The notes below the pieces were generated by a model, which searched no databases, was not told where the DNA came from, and saw only the letters and a list, made by a program, of their open reading frames with translations. From the NCBI RefSeq assembly GCF_003121585.1, contig NZ_QEOO01000003.1:1-64000 (forward strand): DNA of 64,000 nt. The letters are read 5' to 3'. Source of the stretch: Nocardioides speluncae. GTDB lineage: Bacteria > Actinomycetota > Actinomycetes > Propionibacteriales > Nocardioidaceae. A program made the position numbers and the translations under genes. The number at the start of each line of letters is the position of its first letter. Position 1 is the stretch's first letter. This document shows, piece after piece, positions 42,137-54,476 of the stretch.

Positions 42137-43873
42137 CTAGAGGTACTGGCCGGTGTTGGAGATGGTGTCGATCGAGCGGCCGGGCTCGGTGCCGGACTTG
42201 CCGGTGACCAGGGTCCGGATGAAGACGATCCGCTCGCCCTTCTTGCCGGAGATCCGCGCCCAGTCGTCGGGGTTGGTGGTGTTCGGCAGGTCCTCGTTCT
42301 CCTTGAACTCGTCCACGCAGGCCTGCAGCAGGTGCAGCACCCGCAGACCCTTCTGGTCGTGCTCGAGGAGGTCCTTGATCGCCATCTTCTTGGCCCGGTC
42401 GACGATGTTCTGGATCATCGCGCCGGAGTTGAAGTCCTTGAAGTAGAGGACTTCCTTGTCGCCGTTGGCGTAGGTGACCTCGAGGAAGCGGTTCTCCTCG
42501 GTCTCGGTGTACATCCGCTCCACGGTCGCCCGAATCATGCCGCCGATGCAGGCGTCGCGGTCGTCACCGAACTCGCCGAGGTCCTCCGGGTGCAGCGGCA
42601 GGTCGGGCGTGAGGTACTTGCTGAAGATGTCGCGCGCCGACTCGGCGTCGGGCCGCTCGATCTTGATCTTCACGTCCAGGCGGCCGGGCCGCAGGATCGC
42701 CGGGTCGATCATGTCCTCGCGGTTGGAGGCGCCGATGACCAGCACGTTCTCGAGCGTCTCGACGCCGTCGATCTCGCTGAGCAACTGCGGGACGATCGTG
42801 TTTTCCACGTCGGAGGAGACACCGGAGCCACGGGTCCGGAACAGCGAGTCCATCTCGTCGAAGAACACGATGACCGGAGTGCCCATCGACGCCTTCTCAC
42901 GAGCCCGTTGGAACACCAGCCGGATGTGCCGCTCGGTCTCGCCGACGTACTTGTTGAGCAGCTCGGGGCCCTTGATGTTGAGGAAGTACGACTTCCCCTC
43001 GGCGCCGGTCTTCTCGCTGACCTTCTTGGCTAGTGAGTTGGCCACTGCCTTGGCGATCAGGGTCTTGCCGCAGCCGGGCGGGCCGTAGAGGAGGACGCCC
43101 TTCGGCGGCTTGAGCTTGTGCTCCTTGAAGATCTCCGGGTAGAGGTACGGCAGCTCGACGGCGTCGCGGATCTGCTCGATCTGGCCGATCAGGCCGCCGA
43201 TCTGGCTGTAGTCGATGTCGGGGACCTCTTCGAGGACGAGCTCCTCGACCTCGGACTTCGGCACCTTCTCGTAGACGTAGCCCGCGCGGCTGTCCAGCAG
43301 CAGCGAGTCGCCGGCCCGCAGGGCGTCCGCGCGCAGCGGCTCGGCGATGCGTACGACGCGCTCCTCGTCGGCGTTGGCGATCACCAGGACGCGGTCGCCG
43401 TCGGCCAGGATCTCCTTGAGCATGACGACCTCGCCGACCTGCTCGAACTCCAGCGCCGCGACCACGTTGAGCGCCTCGTTGAGCATGACCTCCTGGCCGC
43501 GCTGCAGGCTGTCGAGGTCGACGGTCGGGCTGACGTTGACCCGGAGCTTGCGGCCGCCGGTGAACACGTCGATCGAGTCGTCGTCGTTGCGCGTCAGGAA
43601 GGTGCCGAAGCCAGCGGGCGGCTGGGCGAGTCGGTCGACCTCTTCCTTGAGCTTCATGATCTGGTCACGAGCCTCGCGCAGGGTCTGCGCAAGGCGCTCG
43701 TTCTGGCTGGTCACGGCCGCGAGGGACCGTTGGGTGTCAGTGAGCCGCTGCTCCACCCCACGCGAATGCACCGGTGCGTCCGCCAGTCGGCGGCGCAGGT
43801 CGGTGACCTCGGCCTCCAGGAAGCGAACCTGGCTGGCCAGCTCTTCCGCACTCCTGTTGTGCGATGCCGACAT
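42137..43873 (-). CDS. mpa: Proteasomal ATPase Mpa/ARC
   Basis: The 578-residue AAA+ ring ATPase recognises Pup, unfolds pupylated proteins and threads them into PrcAB. It has an N-terminal coiled coil (about 8-85), two OB domains (about 95-205), Walker A GPPGCGK-T (264-271), a FFDEMD Walker B, and the C-terminal TGQYL that docks into the alpha ring. AGGAGG lies 8 bases before ATG 43873, so the GTG three codons earlier is rejected. A strong terminator follows. Confidence 0.97.
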   Translation of the reverse strand: MSASHNRSAEELASQVRFLEAEVTDLRRRLADAPVHSRGVEQRLTDTQRSLAAVTSQNERLAQTLREARDQIMKLKEEVDRLAQPPAGFGTFLTRNDDDSIDVFTGGRKLRVNVSPTVDLDSLQRGQEVMLNEALNVVAALEFEQVGEVVMLKEILADGDRVLVIANADEERVVRIAEPLRADALRAGDSLLLDSRAGYVYEKVPKSEVEELVLEEVPDIDYSQIGGLIGQIEQIRDAVELPYLYPEIFKEHKLKPPKGVLLYGPPGCGKTLIAKAVANSLAKKVSEKTGAEGKSYFLNIKGPELLNKYVGETERHIRLVFQRAREKASMGTPVIVFFDEMDSLFRTRGSGVSSDVENTIVPQLLSEIDGVETLENVLVIGASNREDMIDPAILRPGRLDVKIKIERPDAESARDIFSKYLTPDLPLHPEDLGEFGDDRDACIGGMIRATVERMYTETEENRFLEVTYANGDKEVLYFKDFNSGAMIQNIVDRAKKMAIKDLLEHDQKGLRVLHLLQACVDEFKENEDLPNTTNPDDWARISGKKGERIVFIRTLVTGKSGTEPGRSIDTISNTGQYL

Positions 43874-43896
43874 GGCGATCACCTCCTACCTCTGCG

Positions 43897-43902
43897 ACCC
43901 TA
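43897..43902 (-). promoter_or_regulatory. Candidate -10 for mpa
   Basis: TAGGGT on the minus strand, about 23 bases before the ATG, allowing a short leader with AGGAGG. Confidence 0.45.
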
Positions 43903-43973
43903 CCCGCGTCTCCGGTGAACGGAAGTGGTTGGGATGCATGTCTCGTTAACGAATTGGTCGTAGCGCAGATGCG

Positions 43974-44948
43974 CTATGCGTCGTACTCCTCCTCAGCGAG
44001 CTGCGGAGGCAGATCGGGCGGCCGCGGGCCGGTGTAGTCGCTGCCGTAGGCGCCCGGAGCGGGCCGCCGCTTCTTCGCCATTGGCCTCTCCCCCGGCGCC
44101 ATCCGGCGGGCGGTGACCAGGAACGCGGTGTGCCCGATCATCTTGTGGCCGGGCCGTACGGCGAGCCCCTCGACGTGCCAGTCGCGGACCAGCGACTCCC
44201 ACGCCTGCGGGTCGGTGAAGCCGCCGTGGGCGCGCAGTGTCTCCACCACCCGAGACAGCTGGGTGGTGGTCGCGACGTACACGCAGACGATGCCGCCGGC
44301 GACCAGCGCGTCGGCGACCGCGTCGACACACTCCCAGGGCGCGAGCATGTCGAGGATGATCCGGTCGGCGCGGTCGCCGCCCGCGGGCAGCGCCTCGGCC
44401 AGGTCGCCGAGCCGCAGCTCCCAGGCCGGGTGGCTCTGTCCATCGCGGGCCCCGAAGAACTGGGTGACGTTCTGCCGGGCGACGTCCGCGAACTCCTCGC
44501 GCCGCTCGAACGACAGCACCTTGCCGTGCGGGCCGACTGCCCGCAGAAGCGAGCAGGTCAGCGCACCGGAGCCGACGCCCGCCTCTACGACCCGGGCACC
44601 CGGGAAGATGTCGGCCGCCGAGACGATCTGGGCGGCGTCCTTCGGATAGACCACGGCCGCGCCACGCGGCATCGAGACCACGAACTCCGACAGCAGCGGC
44701 CGGAACACGAGGTACTGGCCGCCCGCCGACGAGGTCAGCGTGAAGCCCTCCTCGCGGCCGATCAGTTCGTCGTGCTCGAGGTGGCCGCGGTTGGTGAAGA
44801 ACCGCTTGCCGGGCTCCAGGCAGATGTTGTGCCGGCGGCCCTTCTGGTCGGTCAGCCGCACCCACTCGCCCGCCCGCAGCGGACCGCGGTGAACCCCGGA
44901 CCAGGCCTCGGGAGGTACGTCGGGGAGCGGCGTCGGATCAGCGGGCAT
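43974..44948 (-). CDS. trmI: tRNA (adenine-N1)-methyltransferase TrmI
   Basis: The 324-residue enzyme methylates A58 of tRNA. A beta-barrel N-terminal part (GEWVRLTDQKGRRHNICLE) precedes a Rossmann domain with VVEAGVGSGALTCSLLRAVG, LSFERREEFADVA and a DMLAPWE catalytic/SAM block. The tail is basic then acidic. TAGGGT six bases before the ATG implies a leaderless message. mpa follows 91 bp later, the common actinobacterial order. Confidence 0.94.
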   Translation of the reverse strand: MPADPTPLPDVPPEAWSGVHRGPLRAGEWVRLTDQKGRRHNICLEPGKRFFTNRGHLEHDELIGREEGFTLTSSAGGQYLVFRPLLSEFVVSMPRGAAVVYPKDAAQIVSAADIFPGARVVEAGVGSGALTCSLLRAVGPHGKVLSFERREEFADVARQNVTQFFGARDGQSHPAWELRLGDLAEALPAGGDRADRIILDMLAPWECVDAVADALVAGGIVCVYVATTTQLSRVVETLRAHGGFTDPQAWESLVRDWHVEGLAVRPGHKMIGHTAFLVTARRMAPGERPMAKKRRPAPGAYGSDYTGPRPPDLPPQLAEEEYDA

Positions 44949-44954
44949 GTCGGA

Positions 44955-44960
44955 ACCCTA
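44955..44960 (-). promoter_or_regulatory. Candidate -10 of leaderless trmI
   Basis: TAGGGT on the minus strand six bases from the trmI ATG. Confidence 0.5.
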
Positions 44961-45002
44961 TGGGGAGCCTCCGACAACCACCGAACGCGGTCCAGGGTCG
45001 GC

Positions 45003-46166
45003 TCAGTGGGCGGCCCGGAACGCCTTGTCGACGTCGTCGGTGGCGAGGATGCCGAAGACGCTGCCGTCCTCCTCGACCAGGAGGTACTCGGCGGCCGGGC
45101 GGCGGCTGATCGCCAGCACCAGGTCCTCGCCGTAGATCGTCGCCGGCAGGGTCAGCCCCTCCTCGAGCGCTCGGGACACCGACGAGACCGGCAGCCACGG
45201 CCGGCGGTCCTCCGGGGTGGCGAGGAGTGCCTGCTCGTTGACGATGCCGGTGGGCAGGCCCTCGCTCGTCACGGTCACGATGCCGCCGGCCTCGGCCTCC
45301 TGGGCGCGGCGTACGGCCTCGGCGAGCGGGAGATCGTCGGGCACCGCGAGGGTACGCCGGGCGAGCTCGCGGCCGACCAGGTGCGGGAGCTTGCTGCGGA
45401 TCCGGGCGGCTCCCATAGCGGCGGTCGCGCCGGACCAGAGGAAGGCCGCGATCACCACGGCCAGCACGTAGTCGAGCATCGTTGAGCGGATGTCGAGCAC
45501 GACCTCCTGGAAGATCGGCCAGCACAGCGCCAGGATGGCGGCGATCCGGCCGCCCCAGCCGGCGACGATGGTGCCGCGGTGCATGTTGCCCGTCGTGCCC
45601 CAGACCGCGGCCTTCAGCACCCGGCCGCCGTCGAGGGGCAGGCCGGGCAGCAGGTTGAGGACGCCGACCACGAGGTTGGCGCCGAACAGGCCCTCGACGG
45701 CAAGCTTCAGCAGGCCGTCCGGGGTGATGAACCACAGACCGAGCGCACCCGCCGCGACCGCGAGCGAGGTCAGCGGGCCGACCACCGCGATCATGAACTC
45801 CTCGCGCGGCTTGCGGGCCTCACCGTCGATCGCAGTCATGCCGCCCAGGAAGTGGAGCGTGATGGTGGGCACCCGGAAGCCGTAGTGGCGGGCCATGAAC
45901 GCGTGCGAGGCCTCGTGCAGCAGCACCGACAGGTAGAGCAGCACGGCGAACGCGACGCCGGCCAGGTACTTCCAGCCGCCCAGACCGGGCTCGACTTCGT
46001 CGACTCGAGGGGCCACCAGGAACGCGATCAGCGCTGCGACGATGAACCACGATGACGAGATGAGGACGTCAGCGCCGGCGAGGGTGCCGATCCGAAATGT
46101 CCCGGGAGGCCGCGGGTGGCGAACGGGACCCTCGGCATGACGGGACTTGGAATCTTGGTCGGGCAC
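45003..46166 (-). CDS. Site-2-type intramembrane metalloprotease with CBS domains
   Basis: The 387-residue membrane protein has the zinc motif HEASH (in LLHEASHAFMARHYG), the second metal motif LLPGLPLDGGRVLKA, and about six membrane helices. Two CBS domains at the C-terminus (about 245-385) likely bind nucleotide and regulate it. Substrate unknown. GTG 46166 follows TAGCCT by six bases. Divergent from the nuclease gene. Confidence 0.93.
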   Translation of the reverse strand: MPDQDSKSRHAEGPVRHPRPPGTFRIGTLAGADVLISSSWFIVAALIAFLVAPRVDEVEPGLGGWKYLAGVAFAVLLYLSVLLHEASHAFMARHYGFRVPTITLHFLGGMTAIDGEARKPREEFMIAVVGPLTSLAVAAGALGLWFITPDGLLKLAVEGLFGANLVVGVLNLLPGLPLDGGRVLKAAVWGTTGNMHRGTIVAGWGGRIAAILALCWPIFQEVVLDIRSTMLDYVLAVVIAAFLWSGATAAMGAARIRSKLPHLVGRELARRTLAVPDDLPLAEAVRRAQEAEAGGIVTVTSEGLPTGIVNEQALLATPEDRRPWLPVSSVSRALEEGLTLPATIYGEDLVLAISRRPAAEYLLVEEDGSVFGILATDDVDKAFRAAH

Positions 46167-46172
46167 ACTTCG

Positions 46173-46178
46173 AGGCTA
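46173..46178 (-). promoter_or_regulatory. Candidate -10 of leaderless site-2 protease gene
   Basis: TAGCCT on the minus strand six bases from the GTG. Confidence 0.45.
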
Positions 46179-46244
46179 TCCGATCGCCGCTCGATCGCCG
46201 TTCCGGCTCATCCAAGCTCATCCAAGAATGTCCGTGGCGTCGCC

Positions 46245-46250
46245 TAGGGT
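46245..46250 (+). promoter_or_regulatory. Candidate -10 of leaderless RecB-like gene
   Basis: TAGGGT six bases before GTG 46257 (nine before ATG 46260). Confidence 0.5.
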
Positions 46251-46256
46251 CGGTAT

Positions 46257-47123
46257 GTGATGTTGTCAGAGCAGCAGCCGACGGAAGTCGACGGGGAGAA
46301 CGTGCTGGGCGCGCTCTCGCCGAGCCGCGCGGCCGACTTCATGACCTGCCCGCTGCTCTACCGGTTCCGCACCATCGACAAGCTGCCCGAGCCGCCGGCC
46401 CGGGAGGCGGTGCGCGGGACCGTGGTCCACCAGGTGCTGGAGGACCTCTTCGATCTGCCTGCCCCGGAGAGGACCCCGGAGCGGGCGCGCGAGCTGCTGG
46501 TCCCCACCTGGTCCGACATGGTGGCGGCGTACCCCGAGGTCGCCGAGATGTTCGGCGAGGAGGGTCCGGACGTCGCGACCTGGCTGGCGTCCTGCCGCGA
46601 CGTACTCGACACCTACTTCACCCTGGAGGATCCGCGCCGGCTGGAGCCAGCCGAGCGCGAGCTGTACGTCGAGGCGCTGCTCGACTCCAAGCTGCTGCTG
46701 CGCGGCATCGTCGACCGGCTCGATATCGCGCCCGACGGTGCGGTCCGAGTGGTGGACTATAAGTCCGGGTACTCCCCCAAGGAGGGCTTCGAGGGCAAGG
46801 CGCTGTTCCAGATGCGGTTCTACGCGCTGGTCATCTGGCGGGCCCGCGGGGTGATTCCGGCGATGCTGCAGCTGGTCTACCTCGGCAACGGCGAGATCCT
46901 CCGCTACGTGCCCGACGAGGCCGACCTGCTGGCGACCGAGCGCAAGGTCGAGGCGCTGTGGCAGGCGATCCGGACCGCCCAGGAGACCGGCGACTGGCAG
47001 CCGAGCCCGGGCTGGATGTGTGGGGTGTGCGCCCACCGGGCGCTCTGCCCGGCGTGGGGCGGCACCCCGCCACCGCTGCCCGAGCCCGTCGTCGACGAGG
47101 TGCCGCAGGAGGTGGCTCAGTAG
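46257..47123 (+). CDS. RecB/AddB-like PD-(D/E)XK exonuclease with probable Fe-S cluster
   Basis: The 288-residue nuclease has the PD-(D/E)XK core: VRGTVVHQVLEDLFD, then VRVVDYKSGYSPKEG with the D-Y-K. One cysteine near the N-terminus (MTCPLLYRF) and three at the C-terminus (WMCGVCAHRALCPAW) fit the [4Fe-4S] clamp of AddB, Cas4 and similar nucleases. No helicase part. Probably acts on single-stranded or end-processed DNA. Start GTG 46257 or ATG 46260. The 3' end overlaps the convergent hydrolase by 7 bp. Confidence 0.9.
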   Translation: MMLSEQQPTEVDGENVLGALSPSRAADFMTCPLLYRFRTIDKLPEPPAREAVRGTVVHQVLEDLFDLPAPERTPERARELLVPTWSDMVAAYPEVAEMFGEEGPDVATWLASCRDVLDTYFTLEDPRRLEPAERELYVEALLDSKLLLRGIVDRLDIAPDGAVRVVDYKSGYSPKEGFEGKALFQMRFYALVIWRARGVIPAMLQLVYLGNGEILRYVPDEADLLATERKVEALWQAIRTAQETGDWQPSPGWMCGVCAHRALCPAWGGTPPPLPEPVVDEVPQEVAQ

Positions 47124-48517
47124 GCTATGCCGACGTCCCCGCGCGCCTCCCACCGGTCGTACTGCCACTGGCTCATCGCCGGCCAGTCCGTGTCGCCCGG
47201 CCGCGGGTAGACCCGCGAGAAGTAGGACCCGGGCCTCGCCGTGGTGTCGAAGAAGCAGCCCTCGCCGTACGTCGCGTCGAAGGCCGGGCAGTCATCGGCG
47301 AGCGAGGCCCTGGTCGGTCGGCCCTCGCCCCGCACCCAGTCGTGCAGGGCGTCGACGACGGTGGCGTACTCCGAGTCGCTCAGCGAGCTGTGCTCTGCCT
47401 CGGTCGTGAATGCCTGGACCAGGTGGTGGTCCGTGCCCGCACCCCGCAGCGTCGCGCGGTAGGCCGACTCGTGCTCGACGAACGCCGTCGGGTCGTCCAG
47501 CGCGTGCAGGCTGAGCACCGGGATCGACACGTGACCGGTGAGGTCGCTGTCGAATCGCAGGTCGCGGCGCGCGCCCGGGTCGGCGGCGTACCGCTGCACG
47601 CCGCGGTTGAGCGCGCGGTCGTCGTCCGAGCCGCGGTAGCGCACGCCGACGTTGCTGAACGGGTTCCGGTCGCCGAGCCGTTCGTGCACGATGTCGCGGA
47701 ACGTGAACGTCGCGAAGCTCAGGTGTGAGTAGAGGGTGCGCTCGGGGATCCGCAGCACCGACAGCAGGTTGGCGAGGTTGCGACGCTGGGTCTCGGATCG
47801 CTCCTCCGGTGCCGACTGGTAGCCCGTGCACTCCTGGAGGCGCGAGCGCAGGCCGGTAGCGGTCATCGTGGAGCCGGCTCGCAGGCCCTGCCACAGCGGG
47901 TACTGCTGCTCGTCGGGCCGCGGGTGGTTGCGGCAGTAGTACTGGTAGACGACCCGGAGGTCGACCCGGTAGTCGTAGCCGCGGCTGCCGCCGCCGAGCA
48001 CGCCGTTGGTGAGCAGTGCGCCGTCGTACCGGCCGGGGAACATCTCCACCGCCTTCGCGGCGATGTTCCCGCCCCACGACTGGCCGTGCAGCAGGGTCGT
48101 GTCGGGCTTCCCGAAGTGCTCGGCGAAGAGCCGGTGCAGCTGCTCGACGTCGGTGGCGCCCATCCGGGTGCCGTACCCACCGCGACGGTACGACGTACCC
48201 GCCCAGGCGTAGCCCTCCCGCACCATCACCGACCAGCGGTCGAGATCATCCTTGCTCCGCGCCGGGTCCGCCTCGCCGAGGTCGGGCCCGCCGTGGGCGT
48301 GCAGGACCAGCGTGCCGTCCCAGCCCTCGGGGACCGCGATCCAGTACCACGACCCCGATGCCTGCTGACCCGAGTAGCAGGACGTGCCGGCCTGCAGCGA
48401 GTCCGGACAGGTGGCTGGTGGCAGGTCGGGCTCGGGAGCCGTCGACTGCCCGGCGGAGGGCGGTCCGATCGAGGTGGCGACGAGCGCGGCGAGCAGGGCG
48501 ACGATCTTGAGCTTCAT
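47117..48517 (-). CDS. Secreted alpha/beta hydrolase
   Basis: The 466-residue protein has a signal peptide (KLKIVALLAALVATSIG) and a serine-hydrolase domain: nucleophile in HGQSWGGNIA, acid in LSLHALDDPT, and histidine in TEAEHSSLSD. Several cysteines (SCYSG, YYCRNH, ECTG, DDCPAFDATYGEGCFFD) suggest disulfides in the exported enzyme. A peptidase-S15/S33- or lipase-like role is possible; substrate unknown. Confidence 0.85.
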   Translation of the reverse strand: MKLKIVALLAALVATSIGPPSAGQSTAPEPDLPPATCPDSLQAGTSCYSGQQASGSWYWIAVPEGWDGTLVLHAHGGPDLGEADPARSKDDLDRWSVMVREGYAWAGTSYRRGGYGTRMGATDVEQLHRLFAEHFGKPDTTLLHGQSWGGNIAAKAVEMFPGRYDGALLTNGVLGGGSRGYDYRVDLRVVYQYYCRNHPRPDEQQYPLWQGLRAGSTMTATGLRSRLQECTGYQSAPEERSETQRRNLANLLSVLRIPERTLYSHLSFATFTFRDIVHERLGDRNPFSNVGVRYRGSDDDRALNRGVQRYAADPGARRDLRFDSDLTGHVSIPVLSLHALDDPTAFVEHESAYRATLRGAGTDHHLVQAFTTEAEHSSLSDSEYATVVDALHDWVRGEGRPTRASLADDCPAFDATYGEGCFFDTTARPGSYFSRVYPRPGDTDWPAMSQWQYDRWEARGDVGIAY

Positions 48518-48570
48518 ATGCGTCCTCCGGTTGGTCTCACCGCGGAGTCAACGCCTGAGTGTGACGCCCG

Positions 48571-49330
48571 TCACCCTTCTGTTCGTTGTGTTCGCGACGC
48601 CGCGATGTCGGCCAGGCCGGCCGCGTCGAGCCCGGCCAGGGTGTCGGCGAAGACCCGCCGCTCCCCCGGCAGCACCGGCACGTGGTTCGGTACGACGAGC
48701 ACCGTGCAGCCGGCAGCCTCAGCGGAGCGGACGCCGGTGTTGGAGTCCTCGATCGCCAGGCACGCGGCCGGGTCGACCTCCAGCAGCGCCGCGGCCTCGA
48801 GATACGGCTCCGGGTGCGGCTTGCCGTGGGTGACCGCGTCACCGGTCACGATCACCTCGAAGGTGCCCTCGGGCAGGCGTGCCAGAACCGGGTCGACGAA
48901 GCGGCGATAGGACATGGTCACCAGCGCGCACGGCACCTCGGCCGCGCGCAGGTCGGTCAGCAGCTCCAGGGCGCCCGGCCGCCAGGGCACCGACTTCTCG
49001 ACCTTGGTGACCACGCCGTCGAGCAGCTGCTCGACGATCTCGGCCGGCTCGAGGTCGATGCCCATGTGCTCCTTGATGTAGCGACCGGACACCAGCAGGT
49101 CGTTGCCGACCAGCTCCAGCGCGTGCGCCTCGCTCCAGGTGCCGCCGTACCGCTCGGCCAGCTCGAACTCGGTCGCGATCCAGTAGGGCTCGGTGTCCAC
49201 CAGCGTGCCGTCCATATCCCAGAGGACAGCAGCAGGCAGCGGGTACTGAGGGGACGGTGGTTCAGGCTGCTTCGCCTCGGACCGAGGTGGAGAGGCAGCG
49301 CTCGCTGACGCTCGCTTCTGCATCTCGACC

Positions 49331-49347
<17 letters not shown>
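48571..49347 (-). CDS. HAD-superfamily phosphatase, beta-phosphoglucomutase-like
   Basis: The 258-residue protein has the HAD motifs: D44 in [12 protein letters not shown], a Ser/Thr in [10 protein letters not shown], Lys in [12 protein letters not shown] and acidic [11 protein letters not shown]. The cap is of the alpha-helical C1 type. Substrate unknown. It overlaps the metH stop by 17 bp, so is likely cotranscribed; the first 30 residues are Ser/Pro-rich and a start nearer residue 9 is possible. Confidence 0.9.
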
Positions 49348-53134
<3,787 letters not shown>

Positions 53135-53179
53135 GTGGGTCCCTCTCTACTCCCGGGCGGGCGGTACCCGTCCACATCC

Positions 53180-53185
53180 AGGCTA
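53180..53185 (-). promoter_or_regulatory. Candidate -10 of metH
   Basis: TAGCCT on the minus strand; a start about 7 bases on leaves a leader of around 40 bases with a purine-rich site. No cobalamin or SAM riboswitch is recognised. Confidence 0.35.
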
Positions 53186-53292
53186 GGTACGACGTCCACA
53201 GGCTGGACGGCATTCCCGCATCGTGAACGACTCTTTCATCGTTCCACCGTCCTCACCGTGCGGCGAAATCCTCGCCGCTGCCGCCGCCTGGT

Positions 53293-53298
53293 TAGGGT
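53293..53298 (+). promoter_or_regulatory. Candidate -10 of leaderless PAC2 gene
   Basis: TAGGGT seven bases before GTG 53306. Confidence 0.5.
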
Positions 53299-53305
53299 GG
53301 GTCGG

Positions 53306-54157
53306 GTGATCGAGATCGAGGACCTCAGCGACCTGGTCGACCCGGTGGTCATCGCCGCGTTCGAAGGTTGGAACGACGCGGCCGACGCGGCGTCGTCCGT
53401 GGTCGACCACCTGCTGAAGGTCTGGGAGGCGAAGGTGGTCGGCGCGATCGACCCCGAGGACTTCTACGACTTCCAGATGAACCGGCCGATCGTCGGCACC
53501 GACGAGAACGGGCACCGGCGGATCACCTGGCCCTCGACCCAGATCGCGATCGCCAGCCCGCCCGGCCTTGACCGCGACGTGATCCTGATCCGTGGCATCG
53601 AGCCGAACATGCGCTGGCGGCAGTTCTGCGCCGAGCTGCTGGCGGCGTGTGACGAGCTGGGCGGCGAGCTGGTGATCACCCTGGGCGCGCTTCTCGCCGA
53701 CACCCCTCACACCCGGCCCATCCCGGTCACCGGCACCGCCACCGAGCCGGAGATCGTCGACAAGCTCAAGGTCGAGCAGTCGTCGTACGAAGGGCCGACC
53801 GGCATCGTCGGCGTCTTCCAGGACGCGTGCGTCCGGCTGGACATCCCCGCCGTGTCGTACTGGGCCGCCGTACCCCACTACGTCGCGCAGCCGCCGTGCC
53901 CGAAGGCGACGCTTGCCCTGGTCGGCCAGCTGGAGGACCTGCTGGAGATCAGCATCCCGCTCGGCGACCTCCCCGACGAGGCTCAGGCCTGGGAGCGTGG
54001 CGTCGACGAGCTCGCCGAAGAGGACGAGGACATCGCCGACTACGTCCGCGCCCTCGAAGAGACCCGCGACACCACCGACCTCCCCGAAGCCTCCGGCGAA
54101 GCCATCGCCCGCGAGTTCGAGCGCTACCTCAAGCGCCGCGGCACCGACGAGTCCTGA
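53306..54157 (+). CDS. PAC2-family (proteasome assembly chaperone-like) protein
   Basis: The 283-residue protein starts with DPVVIAAFEGWNDAADAASS, the PAC2 signature, and has VITLGALLADTPHTRPIPV and PTGIVGVFQDACVRLDIPAV later. The C-terminal 50 residues are highly acidic (DELAEEDEDIADYVRALEE). PAC2 proteins assemble eukaryotic proteasomes; the bacterial role is unproven. The gene is divergent from metH and followed by an inverted tandem array. Confidence 0.93.
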   Translation: MIEIEDLSDLVDPVVIAAFEGWNDAADAASSVVDHLLKVWEAKVVGAIDPEDFYDFQMNRPIVGTDENGHRRITWPSTQIAIASPPGLDRDVILIRGIEPNMRWRQFCAELLAACDELGGELVITLGALLADTPHTRPIPVTGTATEPEIVDKLKVEQSSYEGPTGIVGVFQDACVRLDIPAVSYWAAVPHYVAQPPCPKATLALVGQLEDLLEISIPLGDLPDEAQAWERGVDELAEEDEDIADYVRALEETRDTTDLPEASGEAIAREFERYLKRRGTDES

Positions 54158-54165
54158 CATTCGCC

Positions 54166-54476
54166 GACCCGGCCCGTGTTGACGCCGTAGGCCGCTGACC
54201 CGGCCCGTGTTGACGCCGCAGGTCGTCGACCCGGCCCGTGTTGACGCCGTAGGTCGTCGACCCGGCCCGTGTTGACGCCGCAGGCCGTCGACCCGGCCCG
54301 TCTCGACGCCCGCAGATCGCTGACCCGGCCGGCATTGACAGCCGGGTCAGCGTTGCTGGGCGTGAACACCGGCCGGGTCAGCGTTGCTGGGCGTGAACAC
54401 CGGCCGGGTCAGCGTTGCTGGGCGTGAAGACGGGCCGGGTCAGCGCGCTCAGGCGTCAACACCGGCCGGGTGGGCG
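54166..54476. repeat. Inverted array of 31-bp tandem repeats (6 forward, 5 reversed)
   Basis: Repeats of GACCCGGCCCGTGTTGACGCC plus 10 varying bases start at 54166, 54197, 54228, 54259, 54290 and 54322. Then the reverse complement type (CCGGGTCAGCGTTGCTGGGC plus 11) starts at 54342, 54373, 54404, 54435 and 54466. The period is 31 bp, with one 32-bp step. The two halves can pair with each other. The array lies between the convergent PAC2 and mshC genes. No coding role: the period is not a multiple of 3. There are no CRISPR-like unique spacers. Confidence 0.9.

Noticed and set aside
53135..53305. Cobalamin or SAM riboswitch upstream of metH
   Set aside because: The leader is only about 40 bases, and no B12-box or kink-turn pattern was found; only a small GAACGA/TCGTTC stem lies further upstream.
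54166..54476. CRISPR array
   Set aside because: Units are contiguous 31-bp repeats with no unique spacers, half of them are inverted, and no cas genes are present.
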